DNA of 64,000 bases from Micropterus salmoides (lineage: Eukaryota > Chordata > Actinopteri > Centrarchiformes > Centrarchidae), in assembly GCF_014851395.1 (NCBI RefSeq), contig NW_024043372.1, positions 6,957,490 to 7,021,489 of the forward strand. Direction: 5' to 3'. The position numbers and the translations under genes are program-made. Below the pieces are notes generated by a model. It was not told the DNA's origin. It did no database searches and worked only from the letters and a program-made list of their open reading frames with translations. This document shows, in pieces, positions 22,048 through 33,550 of this stretch. The first letter of the stretch is position 1. Each line of letters begins with the position of its first letter.

Positions 22048-22098
22048 CCAAGAGGGGACTTAGATCCTTAAACGATAGCTACCTATCCAAGAGGGGAC
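22048..22098 (-). repeat. subterminal motif pair
   Basis: CCAAGAGGGGAC (22048-22059) and CTATCCAAGAGGGGAC (22083-22098) are two copies of the core motif in minus orientation, close to the left end. Confidence 0.7.
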
Positions 22099-22838
22099 CT
22101 CCATTGTTATGCAGTGGAACTGTCTGTGCTCATTCTCACCTAATGACTGTTTTTACCTTCAAAGACTTTCTTTGTTTCTTTCAAAAATGGATAATTTAAC
22201 TTTAATGTGAGCAATGTGTAAACATTTCACCGTGATCCAAACTTTAATCACTTTAACTGAAAATAAATAAACTTTAAACTTTAATTCAGAAGTAACTTTG
22301 CTGCATGCATTGATATCAAGCACTACAGTATTACCAACAAAAATTACTTGATCTAGGTTTCAAATACCGTTTAAATAATAATAAAATATCTTATTACACT
22401 AGTGCACTTATTTTAATTTTCTCTTAGGGGAATTCATATTCTTCTGTGTGGGATGGTCATTTTTATGACCTGTGATGTATGCATTTTAAAGAGTTACTTT
22501 GTATTTGCTCTTAATAACTGAATCTTAGACTGGTTTTGAATCAAAAACAATAATACTTATGAGAAAAATATAATCTCAACTAAGCAGTCTGTTGACACAT
22601 GATTTGATAATATGCTTTTGAAACAAAACTTAAAGGCTCAGCAATAGTAGATTTCCTAACTAGTATTAAGCTTCAGACTGTAAGATAAAAGGCTACCCAA
22701 ATAAAATGATGTCCTGATGGGTTTTCATCAGGAATGCATGGTATTTTCATGTTTGCATTAGGCCTACAGAAAAAAGGTCCACACTTGTATGGCATTTAAT
22801 GACATGAGTCCACTGTTGGTTGCTACATAACGACACAT

Positions 22839-22854
22839 GTCCCCTCTTAGATAG
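22839..22854 (+). repeat. core motif GTCCCCTCTTAGATAG
   Basis: First full plus-orientation copy. Others are at 23426-23441, 24011-24026, 24479-24494, 24957-24970 (3' part diverged) and 25299-25314. Confidence 0.85.
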
Positions 22855-23043
22855 TATGGAGCAACAGTCACACTCCAACATCCAGCATCAATAATTATTC
22901 CGCATGATTTGTTATGTTTTTGTAATGAAATATAAAGTCTCAGCTTTAATGGATGGCTTAAACATTTTCACTCTTGACACTGTATTATAATGAAGGGCTG
23001 CCCACAAGTTTGGGGAGTCATAAGTAAAACTTTACCAACTTAA

Positions 23044-23208
23044 ACCTTCAAGAGCCTGAAGTTTGATCCTCCACCTGAGAAGCTGCTGTCCTTTGCTAAG
23101 AAATGTGTAACCCACATTACCCATGAGAAAAAGACTATTACCGATGACATGACATCCAGAGGCAAAGTCGATCCCTTGTTGAAGTGTGGAATGAAAATGC
23201 TGGTTTAG
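23044..23208 (+). pseudogene. coding-like module, unit 1
   Basis: Between in-frame stops this 54-codon frame begins TFKSLKFDPPPEKLLSFAKK and goes on CVTHITHEKKTITDD, MTSRGKVDPLLKCGMKM. Composition is protein-like (balanced charge, proline cluster, no low-complexity bias). There is no ATG start near the beginning, so it is probably an exon or a fragment of a larger protein captured by the repeat unit. It recurs exactly at 23629-23793, truncated at 24811-24916, and as a diverged relative near 29877-29985. I cannot assign a family. Confidence 0.45.
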
Positions 23209-23628
23209 TTACAGACTTGCAAGCTTAGATGTACCTGTGTACTTTATGGACAAGCCCTAATATAAAGGGCTACCCAAATTAATTCATGAAGCATTAATGT
23301 CCTGATGAGTTTTCATCAGGAATGCATAATATTTACTGGTCCGCATTGCCTACAGAAAAAAAGGTCCACACTTGTATGGCATTAAATGACAGGAATCCAC
23401 TGTTGGTTGCTACATAACGACACATGTCCCCTCTTAGATAGTATGGAGCAACAGTCACACTCCAACATCATTAAATATTCCTCAAGCATGATTTGTTATT
23501 ATTGTTTTGTAATGAAATATGATGTCTCAGCTTTAGTTGATGGCTTAACCATTTTCAATCTTGACACTGCATCAAAATGAAGGGCTGCCCACAAGTCAGG
23601 AGTCATAAGTAAAACTTTACCAACTTAA

Positions 23629-23793
23629 ACCTTCAAGAGCCTGAAGTTTGATCCTCCACCTGAGAAGCTGCTGTCCTTTGCTAAGAAATGTGTAACCCAC
23701 ATTACCCATGAGAAAAAGACTATTACCGATGACATGACATCCAGAGGCAAAGTCGATCCCTTGTTGAAGTGTGGAATGAAAATGCTGGTTTAG
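23629..23793 (+). pseudogene. coding-like module, unit 2
   Basis: Copy of the 23044-23208 frame, 585 bp downstream and apparently identical. Same stops. Unit 3 of the array ends before this module. Confidence 0.45.
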
Positions 23794-24210
23794 TTACAGA
23801 CTTGCAAGCTTAGATGTACCTGTGTACTTTATGGACAAGCCCTAATATAAAGGGCTACCCAAATTAATTCATGAAGCATTAATGTCCTGATGAGTTTTCA
23901 TCAGGAATGCATAATATTTACTGGTCCGCATTGCCTACAGAAAAAAAGGTCCACACTTGTATGGCATTAAATGACAGGAATCCACTGTTGGTTGCTACAT
24001 AACGACACATGTCCCCTCTTAGATAGTATGGAGCAACAGTCACACTCCAACATCATTAAATATTCCTCAAGCATGATTTGTTATTATTGTTTTGTAATGA
24101 AATATGATGTCTCAGCTTTAGTTGATGGCTTAACCATTTTCAATCTTGACACTGCATCAAAATGAAGGGCTGCCCACAAGTCAGGAGAGTCATAAGTACT
24201 TTAAGATAAA

Positions 24211-25340
24211 TAAATAAAAAGTAGGAACAACATGGTCAGCAGCAAGATACTTTGTATTAATTTTTTATTAATTGCTAAAAACATATTTATTAAGTTTTAC
24301 TAGACCTTTGAAATGGTTTAGCCCCCAAATCTTCCAATATGATATTGACCAATTAGGACATGATTTTAATCAATTTTACAATGTACTTGTTTCTTTAATC
24401 TATATTTATAGGTGTGCATTTTGTTTGTTGATTTGCATTACAGAAATGTCCACTGTTGGCTGGTATATAATGACACAAGTTCCCTCTTAGATAGCATGAA
24501 TCGACACTCACACTGCAACATGGATGAGTAAAAAAGAAATGTATGATTCTTAAAAGAAAATTATAATGTAACCTAAATAGAATCTTTAGTTATACTTGTA
24601 AATAAGGTCTATTGTTATGTAACAAGTAATAGTTTCCAAATAACTCTCAATTAAGTCTTTTCCAACTCATAATATGTTCTTCATTCAAAAGTATTGCTCA
24701 TAACTAGTTCACTGGTATTTGACGCTTTTTGACCCACACACATTCCCTATTCTGAACTTGCCTCCTTTCTCCAAACAAAACATTAAAGCACAAAACTTTA
24801 CCAACTTAAAAATTCAAGAGCCTGAAGTTTGATCCTCCACCTGAGAAGCTGCTGTCCTTTGCTAAGAAATGTGTAACCCACATTACCCATGACAAAAAGA
24901 CTATTACCGATGACACATTAAATGACAGGAATCCACTGTTGCTACATAGGGCACATGTCCCCTCTTAGATCCTATGGAGCAACAGTCACACTCCAACATC
25001 ATTAAATATTCCTCAAGCATGATAAATAAATTTCAATTAGGAAGTAAATGTTCAGCAGGAAGATTCTTAATGTTCTTTTTTTATTTGCTAAAAACAGATT
25101 TATTATGAACTTTCACCAGCCCTTTGAAAGGATTTAGCCCCCCAATTTTCCCAGTATATTGACCAATTATGACAATCACAGGATTTCAATCAATTTTACA
25201 ATGTACATGTATCTTTAATCTGTATGTAACGGAATGCATTTTGTTTGTTGTTTTGCATTACAAAAATGTCCACTGTTGGCTGGTACATAATGACACAAGT
25301 TCCCTCTTAGATAGCATGGATTGACACTCACACTCCAGCA
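24211..25340 (+). repeat. degenerate left-arm units
   Basis: Two diverged cores (24450-24517 and 25268-25337, GTTCCCTCTTAGATAGCATG) flank a unit at 24790-25020 that carries the start of the coding-like module and then jumps directly from GATGACA to the AATGACAGGAATCCACTG block. This is an internal deletion at a short repeated word. The remainder is AT-rich. Confidence 0.8.
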
Positions 25341-25496
25341 TGAATAAATAAAAAAGAAATTGATAATTTCTAAGAGAAACTTATAATTTAAACTAAATAT
25401 AATCTGTGGTTACTTGGGGTTTGAAGAGACACTAAGTTTACAAGACTAGGCGAGACACAATATTGGGTGCAAGTGTGAAATGTTAAGTAGTTCAAG

Positions 25497-25640
25497 TTCA
25501 AAGGCCTAACGATCATCATTGGTCGCAAGAAACCCTCCCCCACACTGCAGACAATCAGACACAGATTCTCACTGCAGACAATCAGACACACGTTCACACC
25601 CCTCACCTGCTCCAGGTCACCTCTCAGAGACAGCACTCAC
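25497..25640 (+). pseudogene. KKPSPTL module, copy 1
   Basis: The plus-strand frame reads GLTIIIGRKKPSPTLQTI and later HTFTPLTCSRSPLRDS. It aligns with the copy at 26960-27150 (VSNKKPSPTLHTME, NFTTLTQDDFSETALNIS). A 27-base CTCACTGCAGACAATCAGACACA-type segment is duplicated inside this copy only, and the end is out of frame. It seems to be a decayed exon of an unknown protein. Confidence 0.4.
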
Positions 25641-26542
25641 ACTTTCTCCAGGATTTTGTATTTAGCTTAACTCTGCATTGGATGCTAATTCATAACAGTT
25701 TCCTACAACCACAAAAAGAAAACGGTAGAAATATATGTAGACATATGTTTAGTAAAAGTGCCCAAACACCCAATTCTAATAAAAATCTGATGATGGTACA
25801 GCCAAAGAGAGAAAATAAATACAGGAGAGAGGAGATGCATGCTAATAAGCCACAGGTTTGAACTGGGCCACTGCAGTAAGAACTCATTTGTGTATGGTGC
25901 ACATGCTCCTGAAGACACACGCTCATAAACTGAAAGTTTCTTGCTCTCTTTCTCTTAACTTTGACCCTCAATTTACTGTATACTGCACTATAATGGCCAC
26001 TCTACATTTTGGGTTTCAACAATACGCTTAAAAGAAATGTATGCCAGTTTGTATAGCATATTTACAATATTGGTAAGCCTGAGAGAAGTTCTCACCACTG
26101 TTAAATTATAGTATCCCTGACACAAGTGGCATGTAACACAAAATAAATTAAACACTCAATAAACACAATTAAGGCAAATAAAACAGAAGCCTTTTAACTA
26201 CATAGCCTAAATACCTATGGTAGAAGCACAAAAAGCAAGGACAAATGACCAAATAATAAAAATCTGAGCAAGACAATAAGGCATTATGTTGGTTCTGAGA
26301 CAGGCTGTAGGTAACTCCACCACTACACTTAATGTACGTAGAAGTTTAAATTCATCAGAAGAGAGTGACCTAGAATTTGAATGACTATGAATGCCTGGTT
26401 GACATTCATTGTAAGCCTTACATATTAAATGATTCCCACTGCTTGTAAACCTTTTCAGTGACTTTAAGCATTGTTGATCATGTGTCAGACCAATCAGAGA
26501 GACCATCAGTCTTCCTTCTTTTGAGATAGATTTCCATCCAAA
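25641..26542. other. element interior, no gene recognised
   Basis: Contains a 30-bp segment (about 25914-25950) whose reverse complement recurs near 29512, and GGTTCTGAGACAGGCTGTAGG (about 26292) whose diverged direct copy lies near 29658. Otherwise unassigned. Confidence 0.45.
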
Positions 26543-26698
26543 TACACTATATGGACAAAGGTGCTACCCCTGTCCTAATAAATTTGGTAGGGGCTGTGTT
26601 TTCATGGGTTGTTAAGGGAAATCTTGCCTATGGATTTAGAATGGGATGTCATAAAAGTAATGCGTAGGTGTTGCTGTATTTTTGTCCATACTAGTGTA
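26543..26698. mobile_element. Tc1/mariner MITE
   Basis: 156 bp bounded by TACACTATATGGACAAA and, inverted, TACACTAGTATGGACAAA. Begins and ends with TA, as expected for Tc1/mariner target sites. No coding capacity. Confidence 0.8.
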
Positions 26699-26959
26699 AT
26701 AAATTAACTCCATATTATACACAATCGCTTTAAAATTCATTTGGTGATATTTTAAAAGTTATTCAACCCCATTATTTGGGGGGTGTACTAAATCGCACAT
26801 ATGTATGGTTATTATACTAATTCTTAGTAGATGTTTTCTGGTGTAAAACACCTTATTTAGCTACTTTTTGTGAGTAGCTTGTAACATAGGGTACAATTTT
26901 CAACAAAAGTGGAGTATTGTACATCCGCTCTTTACAGTTTCAAAATATCTCCCACAAGA

Positions 26960-27150
26960 CTCCAGAGAAGTTGCATTACAAAGGCCAAGTCACTGGTTTG
27001 CGATCTTGACGCCCTAACGACCATCGTCAGCAACAAGAAACCATCCCCCACGCTGCACACAATGGAGAACAATGACTGAAACTTCACAACCCTCACCCAA
27101 GATGACTTCTCAGAGACAGCTCTCAACATTTCAACCTTAAAACATTTGTG
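26960..27150 (+). pseudogene. KKPSPTL module, copy 2
   Basis: The frame reads TKAKSLVCDLDALTTIVSNK, KKPSPTLHTMENND, one stop, then NFTTLTQDDFSETALNISTL. Protein-like, acidic at the end, and preserved better than the copy 1.5 kb upstream. Possibly an exon of the element's own gene, just upstream of the CCAAT/TATA cluster. Confidence 0.4.
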
Positions 27151-27376
27151 AATCACATAGGCTCTAGTCACTTAAATGTAGAGGATTCTTAAATCTACAT
27201 CATTAACTGAAGACATGTGTAACTCTTTCTAAAAAATCCACAACAATACCTTCAAGCAGTATGTCTGACATGTCTACCACAGTAAACAAAAGTAAATCAA
27301 ACCTATATCTAATTGCCAGAGAACATTTGCATTACTATGCCAGCAGTAGTTAGCATTTGATGTCTTATCCTAAGAA

Positions 27377-27417
27377 CCAATCACTGTCCAGATAGCTAGT
27401 CAGGATTGTGTATATAT
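27377..27417 (+). promoter_or_regulatory. CCAAT and TATA boxes
   Basis: ACCAATCACTG (CCAAT at 27377-27381) lies about 30 bp before TATATATTC (27411). Predicted start of transcription would be near 27440. A GAG|GTAAGTT donor follows at 27653/27654, so a non-coding first exon of about 210 bases is plausible. Confidence 0.35.
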
Positions 27418-27742
27418 TCTGGGCTCCTCAGAGAAGGTGCATGGCAGTCTTTGGTGTCTTGTGGAAGTGTTGACAAGTATGCAGTTTTTTGAAGGAGAAA
27501 ACCAACTTTAAAATTTCTTTACTATTCTTACTAATCGTTTACCAGTCATCCATTTATCTATCTGTCTATCTTAACGGTATGTAGACATATTTCACCTGTG
27601 TTGTTCTTTTGAAAAACTTTTTCATCTTTCCATCCTGAAGACCAAAGCGAGAGGTAAGTTGAACATTTTTACCAATACCCCTTGTATGTTTTCATCAAGG
27701 CTGTTTGTAACTAAACTATCAAATTTAAATATAAACATGTAC

Positions 27743-27767
27743 ATATATATATATATATATATATATA
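27743..27767. repeat. (AT)n microsatellite
   Basis: Twelve AT units in the putative first intron. Confidence 0.95.
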
Positions 27768-28076
27768 GTATTGTATAAGATAGTATATTCTGACTGTATC
27801 AGATTGTACAGATAGTTTGTTATTGTATATTGATTGCTTAGTGTGTAAATATTTTTACACCTATGTAGAATGTTACCTGTATATTGTATATAGGGTGTAT
27901 ATAGTATGAATATTATTTATACTAATACATAGAATTTTAACTGATTCTACTTTTATTGTATTTTATTCCTTACATTCCTATATACATATATGTACACAGA
28001 AAAAGTACTGATAGCTTATATTGTTTTACAAAGTCACCCAAGTTATCATATTGTAAAACATTTCACTGGAAAATGA

Positions 28077-28178
28077 GAACCAGAAGGGTTTTTCCTAAAA
28101 AGGAAGCCTTGCAACTTCACTGCATCTGAGAAAGAAAAAGCCAAATTTCAGAAAGGATTCATCTACAAGGAGAAAGGT
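28077..28178 (+). other. candidate exon of element gene
   Basis: Open frame with EPEGFFLKRKPCNFTASEKE then KAKFQKGFIYKEKG ends at GAAAG|GTATTA. It is basic and without an ATG. It lies downstream of the promoter-like cluster. Its reality depends on the whole element being transcribed. Confidence 0.3.
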
Positions 28179-28854
28179 ATTAGATCAGAACATAAGATTC
28201 TCTATTCAATACTGTATTTAACTACAACTTTCTTGGTTGCTAATGAATTATAAGGAAATGGAGCATTGTTAAGTGTGTGCATAGTATTATACACTATATA
28301 TAGTTATATGTTGCCATGTAAGGAGCAACCTGAAAATGGTTTAAAGGCATAGCTTGATTTTGTGTTCAGATATGAGAACAATATTGATCTTGTCATTCAA
28401 CTCTCAGCAAGTCAGTCAAGCTAAGCAGGCAACAATTAAAATAAGAAATACCCACTGCCATCATACATAGTGTACAATTTTGATGTGTATTATATAAATG
28501 TAGATACAAATCCAAACCCTTAGGGTGACATTGCATAAGATCCTCATCGAGTGTTAGAACTGCTGAGATAGTGTTGGTCGTTCATGGAATTTGATGACAG
28601 ACAGACTGACAGATAATTCATTTAATCAGTATAAAAATCACCACCAAAAACACTGAGCCAGGAGAATTCTTGCAGGAATATATTTGAAGACACATCACTG
28701 ACTCCAAAGAAGGGGCCCGGTTCTGAGAGTGCTCCTTGTTATGGTACTAAAGAAGTCCTCAACGATTACACAGTGGCATTAAAGTACTATAAAACAAATG
28801 TCTGGGTTTGATAACAAACCGATTCTCTATTCCCTCAACAGCCCAGGACCTCCA

Positions 28855-29484
28855 CATCCAGCATCTTCACCACCAAGATTGTCTGAGACCAGCCAGCCGG
28901 ACAGCTGCTGCAAGAATCGTTTAGCATCCTCAAATAATTTCTGCACAAACTGTCAGGAACCATCTCAAGGAAACTCATCTGCATGCTCGTCATCCTCTTT
29001 GGGGTCTCGACCTGACTGCAGTTTGCCATCATAACCGACTTGAGTGGGCAAATGCTCACATATGATGGCGTCTGGCACTTTGGAGAGGTGTTCTCTTCAT
29101 GGATGAATCCCAGTTTTCACTGTGCAGAGCAGATGACGTGTGTATGGCTTCGTGTGGGTGTGTCCTAGTTGTGGATCGAGTGGCCCATGGTGGCGGTGGG
29201 GTTATGGTATGGGCAGGCGTGTTTCATGGACAACAAACACAGGTGCATTTTATTGATGGCATTTTGAATGCATAGAGATACCATGACGAGATCCAGAGGC
29301 CCATTGTTGTGCCATTCATCCACAACCATCACCTCATGTTGCAGCATGATAATGCACGGCCCTATGTTGCAAGGATTACAATTCCTGGAAGCTGAAAACA
29401 TCCCATTTCTTGCATGGCCAGCATACTCACCGGAGGAATTGGGGCAAAAACAAAAGTGTTGCGTTTATAATTTTGTTCAGTGTA
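28855..29484 (+). pseudogene. Tc1-like transposase relic
   Basis: FFMDESQFSLCRADDVCMAS, VVDRVAHGGGGVMVWAGVFH, QVHFIDGILNA, RPIVVPFIHNHHLMLQHDNA (second catalytic Asp) and ISCMASILT are successive DDE blocks of Tc1-like transposases in shifting frames. The right end, TTGCGTTTATAATTTTGTTC then AGTGTA at 29484, is the typical inverted terminus (TACACTGAACAAAAATATAAACGCAA) of one fish family. The left terminus and N-terminal domain are missing or too diverged. Nested in the large element. Inactive. Confidence 0.85.
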
Positions 29485-29511
29485 AGAACACAGAAGAGGG
29501 TGGGCACATGA

Positions 29512-30899
29512 GGAACTTTCAGTTTAGGAGTTTGTGTGTGTCTTAGCTTAAAAGCACATTCAATAAAGTTTGCTTCAACATAGTTCTGTATATTTTGTAC
29601 TGTTTTCTATTTGTGGTTGAACAACTTGTGTTATGAATAGCCATCCAACGTTGTGATGGTTCTGAGATGATCTATAGGTAACTCATCACTATTTCAATGG
29701 CTATTAAAATCACTAACACACATTTAAACTGTACATGCTAAAGAAAGAAGTTGAAAATATGAGATGTAAAAATCTATAAAGACAAATACCTGCCAAATAT
29801 CAGTGTGAACTTAATGCAGCACTGGTTGTGTGTTCTCCAGTTGATGCAAACTCTAAGTTCCATTGTTACGATGCTGCACCATTTGACAGCCCTCAAATAT
29901 GCTTCTCTATTCGCCAACAAATGTTTAACCCCACATTTCAAAAAGCTACAATGAGAACATTGCTGGTGACACTTTTCTAAAAAACAAAAACAACAACACT
30001 ACAGCTTATATATTTGGTTTAGATTATAATTTTCGAATTGTCCATTTTGCTTATTTCATATTATTTGTAAAGTGTGTCTGAATGTCTCTGTGGACCTTTC
30101 TCTAAGGCTAAGAACAAATGTACTGCCGAAGCATTTTAGAAAGATTTTCAATTTTTCAGAGACAGGCTTCATTTAGCCCCTTAATTACCACATCATAAAA
30201 CCTAAACACGCACATATGAACTTGTTCATTTGTAGCTAAACTAACCTTTTCAACATTTCACACTTTAGTTTCGACATGATGTGATTTCAACTGTACAAAA
30301 GTAGCTCATCTCGGCCACACCTACTGACTACCAGTTATGCACAGCGTTCTAACTTTGACAGCTGTATTCAAAACTAACATAGCTATCCTTATTAGCTAGG
30401 CTCCTTACATGCTTGCTGATAACTTTTTTGAAGGTGGGTCTCCGACATTGACAACATTGTGTTGGATAGATTTGTGCAGCGGTGTTTAGGAAACTAACTA
30501 TTCAATTGACAGACAGGTCTGTTGTCAATGTGTTTGCGAGCAACAACTTCCTAAATATAGATTTAGGACACATACAAACACTGGTCATGTATCATGATAA
30601 TTAACAGCATTAAATCCATTGATTAAAAATGAAGAGATCTTGCAGCTGACCTTTGTATTCATTTTGTTTTTACTTTCACTTTTTGTGCTTTTAAAATACT
30701 CATTCTGCTGTCTACTGGGTAGTCTATCATTTTAGTAGTCTGAAGCTTGAAACAATTTAGGAATTTCACTAAAACTCAACCTTTGTATTTTGTTGAAAAT
30801 AACTTCAATAAAAACTCAGGCTTTATATTTTCTTACAATAACAGATTATACCAAATAAAGACACTCTGTAGTTAGTTTCTTCTCATAAGTATGATTAAA
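29512..30899. other. element interior with relic modules
   Basis: AATAAA at 29562 could end a plus-strand transcript. The stretch 29877-29985 is a diverged relative of the coding-like module of the left-arm units (shared AAATGT.TAACCC.ACATT and flanking words). The rest is AT-rich. Confidence 0.35.
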
Positions 30900-33140
30900 T
30901 TTGCTTATTTATTTTTTTCTCACAAGTTGGAGTGTGATTATCGCTCCATGCTATCTAAGAGGGAACTTGTGTCATCATGTACAAGAGAACAGTGGACTCC
31001 TGTCGTTCCACACAGTACAAGTGTGGTCCCTTTTTCTGTAATTCAAATCAATAAATAAAATGCATTTCTGTAAGTGTAGACTAAGCACATAGATATGATG
31101 ACAAAATGTATTGACATTCAGTGGTTGTGAAAACTGGTCAGTTTAGTGTTTTAGGACTGAACAAGTTTAAAGCTGTAGTCAAAGTCTGATGTGAAATACT
31201 TTTTAACAATTAATTAAAACTGAATAGAAAGTATCTTACCTCTAATCATTTAATTTATAATTCAACTCTGGTTGTTTTTCTATTTTTGTTCCTTTTTTGG
31301 AATCTAAAATCCATTTTACTCTCCAGGCCTTCAGTGTAGCCCTTTATTTTAATACATGTTGATCTTAAAACACAAGACATCCACTAAAACTCAGCCTTTA
31401 TATTTTGTTTTAAAAGAATGTATAGAAAATAAAGAGACTATTTAGTTAGTTTATTTTGTCTCAAAAGTATGACTAAATTTGCTTATTTATTATTTTCACA
31501 CAAGTTGGAGTGTGATTATCGCTCCATGCTATCTAAGAGGGAACTTGTGTCATCATCTACAAGCGAACAGTGGACTCCTGTCGTTCCACACAGTACAAGT
31601 GTGGTCCCTTTTTCTGTAATTCAAATCAATAAATGAAATGCATATCTTTAAGTGTAGACTAAGCACACAAATATAATGAAAATTTTTTTATTGATGTCCA
31701 GTGCTTGTGAAATCTGGCCAGGTTAGTATTTTGGGACAGAACAAGTTTAAAGCTCTAGATGTCAAATGTCAAATATTTTTTATTAATTAATAAAATTTTT
31801 TTATAATTAATTAAAACCGTAAAGAAAGTATCTTTATACTGACCATTTTATTTCTAATTCTACCCTGGTTGTTTTTCTATTTTTGTTCCGGTTTTTAGAA
31901 TCTACAATCATTTTACTCTCCTGGCCTTCAGTGTAGCCCTTTATTTTAATACATGTTGATCTTAAAACACAAGACATCCACTAAAACTCAGCCTTTATAT
32001 TTTGTTTCAAAAGAATGTATAGAAAATAAAGAGACTATTTAGTTAGTTTATTTTGTCTCAAAAGTATGATTAAATTTGCTTATTTATTATTTTCACACAA
32101 GTTGGAGTGTGATTATCGCTCCATGCTATCTAAGAGGGAACTTGTGTCATCATCTACAAGCGAACAGTGGACTCCTGTCGTTCCACACAGTACAAGTGTG
32201 GTCCCTTTTTCTGTAATTCAAATCAATAAATGAAATGCATATCTTTAAGTGTAGACTAAGCACACAAATATAATGAAATTTTTTTTATTGATGTCCAGTG
32301 CTTGTGAAAGCTGGCCAGGTTAGTATTTTGGGACAGAACAAGTTTAAAGCTCTAGATGTCAAATGTCAAATATTTTTTTATTAATTAATAAAAATTTTTA
32401 TAATTAATTAAAACCGTAAAGAAAGTATCTTTATACTGACCATTTTATTTCTAATTCTACCCTGGTTGTTTTTCTATTTTTGTTCCGGTTTTTAGAATCT
32501 ACAATTCATTTTACTCTCCTGGCCTTCAGTGTAGCCCTTTATTTTAATACATGTTGATCTTAAAACACAAGACATCCACTAAAACTCAGCCTTTATATTT
32601 GTTTCAAAAGAATGTATAGAAAATAAAGAGACTATTTAGTTAGTTTATTTTGTCTCAAAAGTATGATTAAATTTGCTTATTTATTATTTTCACACAAGTT
32701 GGAGTGTGATTATCGCTCCATGCTATCTAAGAGGGAACTTGTGTCATCATCTACAAGCGAACAGTGGACTCCTGTCGTTCCACACAGTACAAGTGTGGTC
32801 CCTTTTTCTGTAATTCAAATCAATAAATGAAATGCATATCTTTAAGTGTAGACTAAGCACACAAATATAATGGGGGGGGGGAGTATTGATGTCCAGTGCT
32901 TGTGAAATCTGGTCAGGTTAGTATTTTGCGACTGAACAAGTTAAAATCTCTAGATAACAAATGTCAAATAATTTTTATTAATTCATTCATTTTTTATAAT
33001 GAATTAAAACCATAAAAGTAACTTTATACTGACCATTTTATTTATAATTCTACCCTGGCTGTTTTTCTATTTTTGTTCCCTTATTTAGAATCTAAAATTC
33101 TCCAGGCCTTCAGTGTAGCCCTTTATTTTAATACATGTTG
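30900..33140 (-). repeat. right-arm tandem array, about 0.6-kb units
   Basis: GGCCTTCAGTGTAGCCCTTT recurs near 31326, 31923, 32520 and 33105 (spacing 586-597). The core CTATCTAAGAGGGAAC occurs at 30951-30966, 31529-31544, 32126-32141 and 32723-32738. Orientation is opposite to the left arm. The two middle units are nearly identical and differ mainly in homopolymer lengths. On the minus strand the unit has AAAGGGCTACA, matching AAAGGGCTACCC of the left units. Confidence 0.95.
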
Positions 33141-33143
33141 ATC

Positions 33144-33550
33144 TTAAAACACAAGACATCCACTAAAACTCAGCCTGTATATTTTGTTAGAAAAAATTAA
33201 GAAATTGTGTTTCAAGTGACAGCTTTCTTTACTGAGTAGCTTGTATAATAGCCCCTCTACAGTCTGATAGACTCCCTGGGGCTGCAAGCCATTCACTCTA
33301 TAGGGGAGTGTTAAGAACGACGTGTGTGAATGAGTCGTTAAAATCTTTGCTTGATCCACTAGAGGCACTGCTGAGTATGGACTTAAACACTCACACACCT
33401 GCAGGTCCCCTCTTGACAATAGTTTAAAAAATTTACCAGATGGTTTTAGACATGATTTTAGCATGATTTAAAGCATGTCCAACAGGGGACCTAAAAAATG
33501 TCCCCTGTTCACTTTTTAGTCCCCTCTTAGTGGGTGTGTAATGACGTCGA
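33144..33550. repeat. right subterminal motif cluster
   Basis: Motif variants GTCCCCTCTTGA (about 33405), AACAGGGGAC (33481), GTCCCCTGTT (33500) and GTCCCCTCTTAG (33519) occur within 130 bp in both orientations next to the right end. A 106-codon minus frame here (33144-33464) shows no motif and I do not call it a gene. Confidence 0.7.

Larger units (their letters stand above)
22690..24195 (+). repeat. left-arm tandem array, 585-587-bp units
   Basis: The landmark GGTCCACACTTGTATGGC occurs at 22776, 23363 and 23948, spacing 587 and 585. Units two and three are nearly identical; unit one is more divergent. Each contains GGGCTACCCAAA, a (C)ATCAGGAATGCAT palindrome with CCTGATGAGTTTTCATCAGG, the core GTCCACTGTTGG...GTCCCCTCTTAGATAG and a coding-like module. 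Recent duplication by unequal exchange is likely. Confidence 0.95.

Noticed and set aside
26207..26506. 99-codon minus-strand frame in the interior of the large element
   Set aside because: No recognised motif; it overlaps a diverged repeat block (26292 versus 29658).
22700..33000. CRISPR-like reading of the regular repeats
   Set aside because: Units are about 0.6 kb and the context is eukaryotic; there are no short spacers.
33144..33464. 106-codon minus-strand frame at the right end of the large element
   Set aside because: Overlaps non-coding motif repeats and the tail of an array unit; no motif.
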